DNA of 26,375 nucleotides from Bacteroidota bacterium (GTDB taxonomy: Bacteria > Bacteroidota > Bacteroidia > UKL13-3). A program made the position numbers and the translations under genes. Where the stretch lies: NCBI GenBank assembly GCA_010027395.1, contig RGVD01000008.1, positions 1 through 26,375 on the forward strand. Reading direction: 5' to 3'. The notes beneath the pieces are model-generated. The model did not search any database. It was given only the letters and a program-made list of their open reading frames with translations, and was not told the origin of the DNA. Shown here piece after piece: positions 9,226 to 17,732 of the stretch (position 1 is the first letter of the stretch; each line of letters opens with the position of its first letter).

Positions 9226-9882
9226 TTATGCATTCGACTTTTTATGATCAGCTAGGAATTTTTCCAAGCCAATATCTGTAAGAGGATGTTTTAAAAGAGC
9301 CAAAATACTTTCAAGTGGACTGGTTATAACATGAGCACCTACTTCAGCAGATTTTATGATATGAATTGGATTGCGAATGGACGCTGCTAAAATCTGGGTT
9401 TCATATCCTTGAACAGAATAGATATGCGCAATCTGTGCTATCAAATCCATTCCATCATAACTAATATCATCTAATCTTCCAACAAATGGCGAAAGATAAG
9501 TAGCACCAGCCTTGGCAGCTAAGATAGCTTGCCCAGGTCCAAACACCAAAGTACAATTGGTTTTAATTCCTTTTGATGTAAAATACTTAATGGCTTTAAT
9601 ACCTTCTTTTATCATTGGTATTTTCACAACAATATTTTTATGCAAAGCAGCTAGTTTCTCTCCTTCAGCCACCATTCCCGCATAATCGGTACTAATAACT
9701 TCTGCGCTCACATCTCCATCCACAATATTGCAAATATCAATATAATGTTGCATTACGGCAGCCTCTCCTTTAATTCCCTCTTTGGCCATAAGTGAGGGGT
9801 TGGTAGTTACGCCATCTAATATTCCTAGATCGTTGGCTTCTTTAATTTGTGCAAGATTTGCAGTGTCGATGAAAAACTTCAT
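9226..9882 (-). CDS. tal: Transaldolase / fructose-6-phosphate aldolase (small TalC/FSA type)
   Basis: The protein has 218 residues, the usual length of the short TalC/FSA subfamily, and is cytoplasmic with no signal. It would transfer a dihydroxyacetone unit between sugar phosphates in the non-oxidative pentose phosphate pathway, or cleave fructose 6-phosphate. Visible family residues: Asp6 in FIDTAN, Asn28 in TTNPS, and the Schiff-base Lys87 in VVKIPM. Glu61 in SAEV, where E. coli FSA has Gln, and Arg170 in SIRNP point to true transaldolase activity rather than FSA; this is an inference from family knowledge. The ATG start is unambiguous. It is flanked by the TonB receptor (91 bases upstream) and the protease; no functional link is evident. 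Confidence 0.93.
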   Translation of the reverse strand: MKFFIDTANLAQIKEANDLGILDGVTTNPSLMAKEGIKGEAAVMQHYIDICNIVDGDVSAEVISTDYAGMVAEGEKLAALHKNIVVKIPMIKEGIKAIKYFTSKGIKTNCTLVFGPGQAILAAKAGATYLSPFVGRLDDISYDGMDLIAQIAHIYSVQGYETQILAASIRNPIHIIKSAEVGAHVITSPLESILALLKHPLTDIGLEKFLADHKKSNA

Positions 9883-9973
9883 TTGATTGTTATTTTATTT
9901 CTGCAATTTTAACTTATTAATTTGTTTCTAACCAAAGACTTTTCATCAATTTATAAACGCAACATTTTATTGC

Positions 9974-12151
9974 CTAGAATGTAGCTGAAATACCACAATA
10001 AAATGTGCGGCCTAGCGAAGGTATCATACCTGGTCCAGGATATTCGGTAGTTCTTAAGGTGAAATAATTTTCATTTAGCAAATTGTTTACACCTAGTTTA
10101 AACTGTAATGATTTTTGAATGCTATATGAAGAAGAAATATCAATCAATTGATAAGATGGAATTTTACCAGATAAGGCATCGCTTGAGAACAATGCATTTG
10201 ACGCGTCAGCAAAAGATGATGAGGTATAAGAGTATTGCACATTCATAGAGAAACCATATAGTTTATAATTCAAACCAATTCGCTCAATATTTTTGGGTGC
10301 ATATTCAATTTGTTTATCCTTAAATTCACCAGATGTGTATTTCGCATCAATGTATGCGTATGAATTATAAACACTCAGTTTACCAAATCTTTTTGTAGCA
10401 AACAAACCATCTAAAATATTCATTTCAATATAGGTTTCAACACCATTATGCTCTGAGTTTCCTGTATTGGTTCTAAAGGCTGATTTCAATGAATCATTCA
10501 AATAAATAGTTCCCGTTCTGTCTTTATATTTCAAATAAAAAAAACTTAGGTCAAAATTTAAAATATTTTTATAGCTGCCTCTATAACCCAAATCAAAATT
10601 ATCAGCACTGGCATCTTTCAAATTAGGGTCAATTTTGGCAATTGTACCAAAAGGTGTTAGCTCTGAATAGGTAATTGGGCGATAGCTTTGGCTATAGTTA
10701 GCATACAAATTACAAAACTCTGAAGTTTTGTATTGAAGTCCTATTCCAGCAACTACAAAAGTGCGGGTTTTAGATTTCATATTTGCATACACATAAGGTT
10801 CATTGCTGTCCTCTGCTTCATTTTCATCATAGCCATCAGCAATGGTATTTAGATACTCATAACGTAAGCCTGGTGTTATACTTAATCTATTTCCAAATCT
10901 GAAATTATTTTCAATAAAAGCAGCCACATTTGTATTAAAAAAATTCATATCACCACCCCATGCCGATGTTGTGGTATAATCCAAGTCAGAGCCTGTTGTT
11001 CCCTCAGCACCATGTTGACGTTTCAACCTGGAATAAACATACCTAGCACCTAGTGAAAGTGATTGAGTTTGTTTACCCATTTTATATTTTGTAAGGTACC
11101 TAAGCTCTGTGGTAAAATTTCTAAAATATTCATGTTCTACTTCTCTTGGAACATAAGTAAATAAAGGTGTTATAGAGTCTATGGCAGCTGGCCCTCCATC
11201 TTCATTTCGCCATACCAAGTCTCGTTGGCTATGCAAATAGGTTGAGACCAAACTAATTGAAGAATTCTCGTTAATTTTATAATTCAAATGTGCCGATATA
11301 ATATTCCATGGACTTTGCAGCCAATTGCGTGAACGTAAAGACTGCTTAGGATTTTGTAGGAACATTGAATCAGTAAGCCCTCCAGGCATTTTTATGGTAT
11401 TTTGAAGCCCAGTATATTCAAGTCCAATCTCTAATTTATTAGTAGGACTGTATTTGATACTAACAAAACCCGAGAGTTGATTTTGTTGTGAATTTGTTCT
11501 CCAGCCCTCAAAATATCGGTATTGCAAAAAGCCATAATATTTTATCTTTTTGTAGTTTCCCCCAATAGATGTAAAACTATTGTACATACCATAACTACCA
11601 AGAGTTTGAGAGCTTGTTACTTCAATTGGCTTATTGGCGCCATCTTTCAATTCATAGTTTATCATCCCCCCTATTTGTGGACCAAAAGCCAATGATGAGG
11701 CTCCTCGCAAAAATATGATACTTTTGACGGCTTCCATTGGAGGTAGATAATACGCTTCATTATAGCCAAAAATATCGGCTGAAATGTTGTAGCCATTTTG
11801 CCTTGTATTGGTTTCAATACTCTGATAAGGATTCAAACCTCTAAAACCAATGCCATTTGCAGTAAAGCCTCCACTTTCAGTTTCAATAATATTTAATCCA
11901 GGTATACGTCCAATTATTTGACGGGTATTGTTCATTGCTTTGTTGACATCAAGACTATCAATTAGAAGCACTTCGTTTTTCTTACCTGCAAAAATAACTT
12001 GCCCTACTTCATCTTTCATTCGGCCAATCCCATTCATGGTTCTATAACCTTGAATAGTAATATCTCTTAGTACTTTAGTTGAGTCAATGCTCTGTGATTT
12101 CAATCCAATTAAGGAACAAACTAATGATAAAGTCAATAAAATTTTCTTCAT
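9974..12151 (-). CDS. TonB-dependent outer-membrane receptor, FecA-like
   Basis: The protein has 725 residues. A signal peptide (1-19, ending LKSQ) is followed by a plug domain (about 40-170) and a 22-strand-type beta barrel whose last residue is Phe, as expected for outer-membrane insertion. The plug carries GIGFRGLNPYQS and RGASSLAFGPQIGGMINY, close to the RGLNP and GPQTVGGVINF segments of FecA, the iron(III)-dicitrate receptor. A ferric-chelate substrate is therefore plausible but unproven. There is no N-terminal carboxypeptidase-like or signalling domain, so it is neither a SusC nor a transducer with an anti-sigma partner. It has its own -7 box (12174-12181) and lies downstream of a small secreted protein and near dihaem cytochrome genes. 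Confidence 0.92.
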   Translation of the reverse strand: MKKILLTLSLVCSLIGLKSQSIDSTKVLRDITIQGYRTMNGIGRMKDEVGQVIFAGKKNEVLLIDSLDVNKAMNNTRQIIGRIPGLNIIETESGGFTANGIGFRGLNPYQSIETNTRQNGYNISADIFGYNEAYYLPPMEAVKSIIFLRGASSLAFGPQIGGMINYELKDGANKPIEVTSSQTLGSYGMYNSFTSIGGNYKKIKYYGFLQYRYFEGWRTNSQQNQLSGFVSIKYSPTNKLEIGLEYTGLQNTIKMPGGLTDSMFLQNPKQSLRSRNWLQSPWNIISAHLNYKINENSSISLVSTYLHSQRDLVWRNEDGGPAAIDSITPLFTYVPREVEHEYFRNFTTELRYLTKYKMGKQTQSLSLGARYVYSRLKRQHGAEGTTGSDLDYTTTSAWGGDMNFFNTNVAAFIENNFRFGNRLSITPGLRYEYLNTIADGYDENEAEDSNEPYVYANMKSKTRTFVVAGIGLQYKTSEFCNLYANYSQSYRPITYSELTPFGTIAKIDPNLKDASADNFDLGYRGSYKNILNFDLSFFYLKYKDRTGTIYLNDSLKSAFRTNTGNSEHNGVETYIEMNILDGLFATKRFGKLSVYNSYAYIDAKYTSGEFKDKQIEYAPKNIERIGLNYKLYGFSMNVQYSYTSSSFADASNALFSSDALSGKIPSYQLIDISSSYSIQKSLQFKLGVNNLLNENYFTLRTTEYPGPGMIPSLGRTFYCGISATF

Positions 12152-12173
12152 AAAAATAGTGATTTTACGAGGG

Positions 12174-12181
12174 CAAAAATA
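12174..12181 (-). promoter_or_regulatory. -7 box for the FecA-like receptor
   Basis: TATTTTTG on the minus strand matches TAnnTTTG and lies 22 bases before the receptor ATG. No clear TTG was seen at the expected -33 position, so this is a half-supported promoter. Confidence 0.35.
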
Positions 12182-12245
12182 TCTTATTTATAATTAGTCT
12201 AAATAAAAATAGCGTGATTTTTGTCAATACAAATTATGACGAATG

Positions 12246-12470
12246 CTATTTTTTTAATCGAGGATTCTTCACTTCTTTTCTGCTCCATCTTTGTTGATCA
12301 AGCATATTTTTTAATGAATCGAAGCGATGTTGGTTTTCTACTCCAGGTCGTGGGAATTGTTTGATTGTCTTTTTTGCTTTAGGCTTAGTATTTTGAGCCG
12401 AAATTAGGCCTCCTAATATTACAATACTAATGAGCAACAATAATCTTTTTACTGAATAAAATATTTTCAT
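12246..12470 (-). CDS. Small secreted basic protein of unknown function
   Basis: The protein has 74 residues. A good signal peptide (MKIFYSVKRLLLLISIVILG, cleavage around LISAQ) is followed by about 48 residues rich in Lys, Arg and Pro (KPKAKKTIKQFPRP near the mature N-terminus, ending NPRLKK). No domain is recognised. Its ATG lies 44 bases inside the 3' end of the upstream T9SS gene in another frame, suggesting translational coupling. The signal peptide and the conserved-looking tail make it a credible gene rather than a shadow, but it needs homologues to be certain. Gene order places it between a T9SS cargo protein and the FecA-like receptor. Confidence 0.65.
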   Translation of the reverse strand: MKIFYSVKRLLLLISIVILGGLISAQNTKPKAKKTIKQFPRPGVENQHRFDSLKNMLDQQRWSRKEVKNPRLKK

Positions 12471-14286
12471 TTTGTTTCACGTAAAGTACATACAATCCAT
12501 TTGATAAATCAGATGCATCAAAACTAAAATTATTAATTCCAGCCTTAGCCTTATCATGCAACAGTGGTATTTCTCTGCCTTGCATATCCAATAGGGTAAA
12601 ATCAACCATTAAGGATTGTTTCATTTCAAATTGCACATTCATAATTTCAGCAGAAGGAACTGGATAAACCATCAGATTAGAGATTGTTTTGGGGTTATCA
12701 TTCACTAATAATGAAGGATCGGTACTTTTAACTTTTGCTAACCATGTTGAGTTGGTATTATTGCTTCCATAGCTACCAACAAGCCAACAAACACCAAGCT
12801 CGTTATACTTCTGTTGAATTCCAGTATAATCACCCCAACGTTCAACACTATCAAATAATAATTGTATGATAGATTCACCAGCTTTTACACGAGTTGGTAT
12901 AGATACATTTAAGTTTCTATCAATATAGGCAACTGATGTTCCTGGAAAAGTTTTATCTGAAGTATGAGAAAAAGTAATTAAAGCACTTTTATCACCTAAT
13001 CCTCCTCCAGCATAAGCAATGCTTGGATAACCAAAATCAAGCGTATCTGAAGAAATAATCCTACCCGTAATTTTCGGATTAATTTGATTCAAAAAATCAA
13101 TATGACCAACATAAATGGCAGGGCTAAAAGTATTGGTATCAATGGTATTTGAACCATAGTATAACGCATTGTTTTGATACAAAGCTGTCAAAATTCTAGC
13201 ATCATTGGTTTGAAGTTTTTTGCCATTCGACATATAAGCATTGGGTTGTAAACCATAACTCAGATTAGTCTTCAAAATCTTAGTAGTTAATTTAGCATTT
13301 CCACTCTTCAAACTTCCGGTAATTTCATGCAAAAATACAGTATCATTTTGCAAGTCGCTTGGTCTTACTGAAACAAAATGCATCCAACCATTTTGCATAT
13401 CATTACCTTGTCTTGCAGGACAAATACTCCAAATAGATTTACCACCAAAGGCAATATTGGTATAGGCTTTCTGAGGCAGTGAATCTCCTTTGTAACCAGC
13501 TTGCTTATCTACCTGCCAAATGATGCTCTCCATAAAACCATTCTTCCAATAGGTATTGTCTTTTAAACGATTTACAGTGATAAATAGATCGTTTTTATTG
13601 ATGGCAATAATGGGATAATCACTCCAACTGCTATCGCCAAAAATATTTCCCGGAATAGCATAAAAATTCCAATTCTTAGTTGGATCATTGGTTTGCGTAA
13701 AACCGACAATAACACGAGTATCACCACTGTATGCACCTTGTAAAAAAACCAAAATAAATCGATCATTTTCTGGATCATAAATTACTCTAGGGTCAAAAGT
13801 TCTATTTAAGTTGTTTATCCCTTTTGCAATAGCAGATAATGAACGATTAAATGCCCATTTACCTGTATCATTAAAAACACCCACCGCTTGGTTTAATACA
13901 CTCACAATGGTATTAGAATTACTAATTGCCATATCATTATCGTTAGGTGTACCAGAAGTAGTATTTCCTTTAAAACCTTTTACTACTTGGGGTTGAGGAA
14001 CACCAGATTTATACATAGCCTCAACAGCTTTTTTGTTAATTATGTACCTTTGTTTTCTTTGCTCATCCAATATTTTTTTGTTAACGGAAAGCTCAGTTAA
14101 TGGAGCTGGATTAGCGGATTTAAGTAATTGTAATTTTGGGGAATAATCGGGTTCATCTTTCGAGAAGTCTATTACAGCAGACAACTTGGTCTTTTGATAA
14201 AATTCTTTATACGTAATTTCATTTTGAGCTTGACACCAAAACACACTTGACACAAGAATAATTATAACATAAAATCTACAAATCAT
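12427..14286 (-). CDS. T9SS-secreted protein with C-terminal sorting domain
   Basis: The protein has 619 residues from ATG 14286. This start places MICRFYVIIILVSSVFWCQAQ as a proper signal peptide; a start ten residues earlier (14316) only lengthens the n-region. The last 80 or so residues are a type A sorting domain: NLMVYPVPSAE, then FTLLDMQGREI, then LSNGLYVLYV and a basic end. It is therefore predicted to be exported by Sec and then across the outer membrane by T9SS. The body (about 90-510) has repeated short motifs such as DPRVIYDPENDRF and SDYPIIAINKNDLFIT, suggestive of beta-propeller blades. No catalytic motif was recognised. The stop codon overlaps the start of the 74-residue gene. 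Confidence 0.87.
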   Translation of the reverse strand: MICRFYVIIILVSSVFWCQAQNEITYKEFYQKTKLSAVIDFSKDEPDYSPKLQLLKSANPAPLTELSVNKKILDEQRKQRYIINKKAVEAMYKSGVPQPQVVKGFKGNTTSGTPNDNDMAISNSNTIVSVLNQAVGVFNDTGKWAFNRSLSAIAKGINNLNRTFDPRVIYDPENDRFILVFLQGAYSGDTRVIVGFTQTNDPTKNWNFYAIPGNIFGDSSWSDYPIIAINKNDLFITVNRLKDNTYWKNGFMESIIWQVDKQAGYKGDSLPQKAYTNIAFGGKSIWSICPARQGNDMQNGWMHFVSVRPSDLQNDTVFLHEITGSLKSGNAKLTTKILKTNLSYGLQPNAYMSNGKKLQTNDARILTALYQNNALYYGSNTIDTNTFSPAIYVGHIDFLNQINPKITGRIISSDTLDFGYPSIAYAGGGLGDKSALITFSHTSDKTFPGTSVAYIDRNLNVSIPTRVKAGESIIQLLFDSVERWGDYTGIQQKYNELGVCWLVGSYGSNNTNSTWLAKVKSTDPSLLVNDNPKTISNLMVYPVPSAEIMNVQFEMKQSLMVDFTLLDMQGREIPLLHDKAKAGINNFSFDASDLSNGLYVLYVKQNENILFSKKIIVAH

Positions 14287-14382
14287 ATCTTTAAATTTGA
14301 GGTAAAGATAAATCAAAATAAATAAAAGATTATTTTACAAAATAATTTATTGTAAAAAGAGTGCTGCTTTAGCCTTAAATTC

Positions 14383-14823
14383 TTAAAAATGTACGCCAGA
14401 TTTTTTCTTATATCTAAGATAGTTTACCACATCATCTAACTCCGTAGCACTTAAATTTTCGGGACTCAATCGTTCTTGGTGAATAGGATATTGAATACGT
14501 ATTTCGTAATCCATAAGTTGTGGTAAAGAGAAATCAGGAACTACCTCAAGTCCATTTACTATTTTATTGTGACACTTCGCACATATAAGGTTATATACTA
14601 TTTGACCTTTATCAAAACTTTTAACAAATTCTTTCTTTGCACTATCGTTCATGCTAAGGCTATCATCAGGTAAATTATAATTAATCTCGATATGCTTCTT
14701 TTTTGGTGTTTTAATGTTTGCTAAGGATGAATAATCATTGGTTTTTTTAACTTGGTTTTTAGTAGTGCAGTTTGCAATGGCTATGGCTGCCATAATAAAA
14801 GTAATAATAACAATTTTGTTCAT
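14383..14823 (-). CDS. Monohaem c-type cytochrome lipoprotein
   Basis: The protein has 146 residues from ATG 14823. A lipoprotein signal ends in AIANC (Cys19). A haem-binding CAKCH lies at 81-85 within IVYNLICAKCH, and the C-terminal helix LSATELDDVVNYLRY is typical of small class I cytochromes. Met104 in PQLMDY is a candidate axial ligand. It would be a membrane-anchored electron carrier. An in-frame GTG at 14841 overlaps the end of the peroxidase gene; I prefer the ATG, which leaves only 7 bases between the peroxidase stop and this start. AGGAGGTG at 14846-14839 lies upstream but is also coding for the peroxidase tail. The tight pairing suggests that this cytochrome supplies electrons to the dihaem protein (inference). 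Confidence 0.87.
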   Translation of the reverse strand: MNKIVIITFIMAAIAIANCTTKNQVKKTNDYSSLANIKTPKKKHIEINYNLPDDSLSMNDSAKKEFVKSFDKGQIVYNLICAKCHNKIVNGLEVVPDFSLPQLMDYEIRIQYPIHQERLSPENLSATELDDVVNYLRYKKKSGVHF

Positions 14824-14830
14824 ATTTGAA

Positions 14831-16759
14831 TTAGTATTCACCTCCTACCTTTCTTTTGTTTAATTCTTTATGGCTACTTTTAGGCACTTTACCAGGATAT
14901 TTTTCCAAAGGAATTATTTCGTTAAGCGATGTAATAAAAGCTATTAAATCTAATTTTTCTTGACTACTTAAATGCAATGAATCACTTGACAAGGTTTGGT
15001 TATCAACCTTCAGTCCTCTGCCTGCACCACCGCCACCATCATAAAAATCAATTACCTCGGACATGGTATTAAAAACCCCATTGTGCATATAAGGTTTGGT
15101 TTGTGCTGCATTGCGAATTGTTCCTGTTCTAAATGCATTTAAAGTTTCCTTTGCAGGGTTGATTTTAAAACGACCTTTATCAACACTTAATTCTTTATAT
15201 TCTTTGTCACTTGGTGTTCCCAATACTTCAAACTCTGAACCCACATAGGGTGGTTTCACCCCATTAAAGAACGGAGCAAAATGACATGTGGCGCACTCGG
15301 CCTTGCCCATAAACAAATTAAATCCGTTCACTGCACTTTTGTCTACCTCTTTTTTTTTGTTCATAGCATCATCAAAAGGGGCATTATATTTACTAAACTT
15401 ACTGTAATAAAGAGTGAGAGCTGAAACCAAATGTTCAAAGGAAATTTCTTTTTCAGTTGGGGTATGAGGCAATAATTCAGTAAAAGCGTCTTTATATTCA
15501 TCACAACTCAAAACCTTCTCCATTATCTTATCTTCCGTACCGCCCATTTCAACAGGATTAGTAATTACTGCTTTGGCTTGCATGTGCAAAGAAAAGTGTT
15601 TGCCATCAGCCATTAAAAGATGATTGAAAGGCGCATTAATCAGTGTTGGTGTATTCCGTTCTAAGAAACCATTGTAGTTTAATTGTAAAGAGGTGGTGGT
15701 ATTGGTATCAGTAAAAAAATGAGATGGTTTATGACAAGAAACACAACTCCTTTGATTGTTGCCAGAAAGTATTGGATCAAAAAATAATAATTTACCTAAC
15801 TTATCAATTTTGGCTAATGTATTGGTATCACCCACTCGTAAAAAAATACCTTTACTGTCTTGCCCCGTATATAAATTTTTTGAGAATATTGAGGTTGCTT
15901 GTTTGTTAAGTGTGTAATCAACTAAACTCTTACTCATCACCTTATATTCTTTAATTAATTGTTGGTTGATGGCAAATAGCGGATTGACATAATCTCGAAT
16001 AAAACTAAAATGATTGAATGAATTGTAGTCCTCTGGCTGTGCTGATACAAACAGCTTAGCATCTTCATATAAACTCAAATATTTTTGAGGCAAGGGGGTT
16101 GCAGGAAAATGTTGATTGAAAGTGCTGTAAATATTATCTACTTCAACAAGCATAGCTTTCAATTCATGTATAATACTTTCCTTATCAGGGCAATCAAAAC
16201 CAGATGTATAAATGGTAGCGAGGTTTAATAAATACAATCTATTACATAAATAAAAATGATGATACGTTTGAAGTTGTTTTGTAACTGAATCTGATTCAAA
16301 TGCAATTGTAGCATCCAAACTTTGCTGAATCAAACTGATAAGAGTAGCTTTTTCAATTTTATCTTCGTCCAAATATTGCCAAGCAAGTGTAAAACCGGCA
16401 CCTTCTCTTTTGTAAGGTTTCTCGTACTTTTCAAAAACTTCAGTTTCCCATTCTACGGGTAAAGGTCCATTTATTTTCTTTTGAGCTAATGGATCAAGGT
16501 ATCTTAACCAAAAGTCGAGGCCTTTATATTTGAGGCGACATTTTAATATTTCATTCTTTATTTCGGCTTTAGCTCTTTCAGTTTCAATGTCAGGTAAATT
16601 ATTAATAACAGAAACTAGATGCTCTTCAGACTTTTCAAATTGCTTCAGCTTATTCAAGTAGTTGTTAAGATATATGCTATTGCTATCATTTTGTGTAAAT
16701 GAAAAACTAATGGCAATCATCCATCCAATTAGAGTAATAAATACAGCATTTTTGTTCAT
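14831..16759 (-). CDS. Dihaem cytochrome c peroxidase / MauG-family protein with N-terminal extension
   Basis: The protein has 642 residues with a signal peptide at 1-22. The C-terminal half (about 315-615) is a CcpA/MauG dihaem domain: first haem site CVSCH at 339-343 (after the hallmark LGKLLFFDPILSG), second haem site CATCH at 489-493, Met558 in KPYMHNG, and DFYDGGGG at 571-578. It would reduce hydrogen peroxide in the periplasm or oxidise a protein or metal substrate. Residues 23-310 form a mostly helical extension (motif KREGAGFTLAWQYLDE) that I do not recognise; bacterial CcpA enzymes are usually near 330-350 residues, so half of this protein is extra. It is translated just before the monohaem lipoprotein and sits in the same direction as the FecA-like gene. 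Confidence 0.9.
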   Translation of the reverse strand: MNKNAVFITLIGWMIAISFSFTQNDSNSIYLNNYLNKLKQFEKSEEHLVSVINNLPDIETERAKAEIKNEILKCRLKYKGLDFWLRYLDPLAQKKINGPLPVEWETEVFEKYEKPYKREGAGFTLAWQYLDEDKIEKATLISLIQQSLDATIAFESDSVTKQLQTYHHFYLCNRLYLLNLATIYTSGFDCPDKESIIHELKAMLVEVDNIYSTFNQHFPATPLPQKYLSLYEDAKLFVSAQPEDYNSFNHFSFIRDYVNPLFAINQQLIKEYKVMSKSLVDYTLNKQATSIFSKNLYTGQDSKGIFLRVGDTNTLAKIDKLGKLLFFDPILSGNNQRSCVSCHKPSHFFTDTNTTTSLQLNYNGFLERNTPTLINAPFNHLLMADGKHFSLHMQAKAVITNPVEMGGTEDKIMEKVLSCDEYKDAFTELLPHTPTEKEISFEHLVSALTLYYSKFSKYNAPFDDAMNKKKEVDKSAVNGFNLFMGKAECATCHFAPFFNGVKPPYVGSEFEVLGTPSDKEYKELSVDKGRFKINPAKETLNAFRTGTIRNAAQTKPYMHNGVFNTMSEVIDFYDGGGGAGRGLKVDNQTLSSDSLHLSSQEKLDLIAFITSLNEIIPLEKYPGKVPKSSHKELNKRKVGGEY

Positions 16760-16832
16760 TGAAAGAGAACAAAAAAAAATCTAGTTTGTTACCAAAATGT
16801 AATCATCTTGTTAATAAATAGTAATGGATATT

Positions 16833-17732
16833 TTATATTGCTTTGTAATATTTTTTCTTAACAAAAGGATAAGTAAAAACAGATAATAGAATGATGAAGG
16901 CTCCATAATAAAATTGCTTCGTCATCATCTCGCTTTCGCCAAATATCATTAAAGAAAATATTACCCCATAAATCGGTTCTAAATTATTTGTTATGATAAC
17001 TGTGAATGGGTCAAATTGCTTCAGTATTTCAACGCTTAATGTAAAGGCCACCGTTGTACAAAGTATGCTTAAAATGAGTAAATAAATCAAATCATGCAGA
17101 CCCAATGTTGGAACAAATTTGTAAAAGTCATCATCAAATAATTTGGCAATTGAAATGATAAAAAATGCACCTAAAAATTCAATCAAAGTAATAACACTGC
17201 TGTTATGTTTTACTATCAATTTACCATTATATACCCCAAAAGCTGCGCCTGTTAGGGCCGCAAGCACTCCATACAACACACCACTTAAAGCAAAGGCTTC
17301 GTAATGCAAAATAAAAGCCAAACCAAGCAAGATTATAAAACCATACACCAAATCTCCCCAAAAGAATTTTTTACCTAAAAAAATAGGTTGCATGATACTT
17401 GCAAAAATAGTTATGGTGCTAAATCCAGATAATGCTATTGAAACATTTGAAACCTTAATGGCATGGTAAAAGAAAAACCAATGAGCACCTACAATAAAAC
17501 CCATTATTATGACAGGAATAGAGTCTTTAAAAGAAATTTTTAAACTGTGTTGTTTGATATAAATAAAAACAAAAAGGCTAAGCGATGATATGAGCAATCG
17601 CCACCACACCAAATCGAAGGCTTGTAGCGAAATTAACTTACCTAAAACGGGCGTAAAACCCCATAAAAGGATAATAAAATGTAAGTAAAGATATTTATAT
17701 TTTTCCAAGATAACTTTTTTACTTAGGGGCAT
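16833..17732 (-). CDS. EamA-family (DMT superfamily) inner-membrane transporter
   Basis: The protein has 299 residues, with about ten hydrophobic segments arranged as two similar halves of five. The first half opens with LHFIILLWGFTPVLGKL and the second with LSGVLYGVLAALTGAAFGVYNGKLIVKH; the second half carries the family-like LEPIYGVIFSLMIFGE near its end. It is likely an exporter of small metabolites (amino acids, purines or similar), but substrates cannot be read from sequence in this family. The ATG at 17732 overlaps the LptF/LptG-family gene by 14 bases, so the two are cotranscribed. It is the last gene of a three-gene envelope operon. Confidence 0.9.
   Translation of the reverse strand: MPLSKKVILEKYKYLYLHFIILLWGFTPVLGKLISLQAFDLVWWRLLISSLSLFVFIYIKQHSLKISFKDSIPVIIMGFIVGAHWFFFYHAIKVSNVSIALSGFSTITIFASIMQPIFLGKKFFWGDLVYGFIILLGLAFILHYEAFALSGVLYGVLAALTGAAFGVYNGKLIVKHNSSVITLIEFLGAFFIISIAKLFDDDFYKFVPTLGLHDLIYLLILSILCTTVAFTLSVEILKQFDPFTVIITNNLEPIYGVIFSLMIFGESEMMTKQFYYGAFIILLSVFTYPFVKKKYYKAI

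Noticed and set aside
14824..14841. GTG start at 14841 for the monohaem cytochrome
   Set aside because: It places six polar residues before the lipoprotein signal, and the AGGAGGTG upstream overlaps that codon; ATG 14823 fits the signal better.
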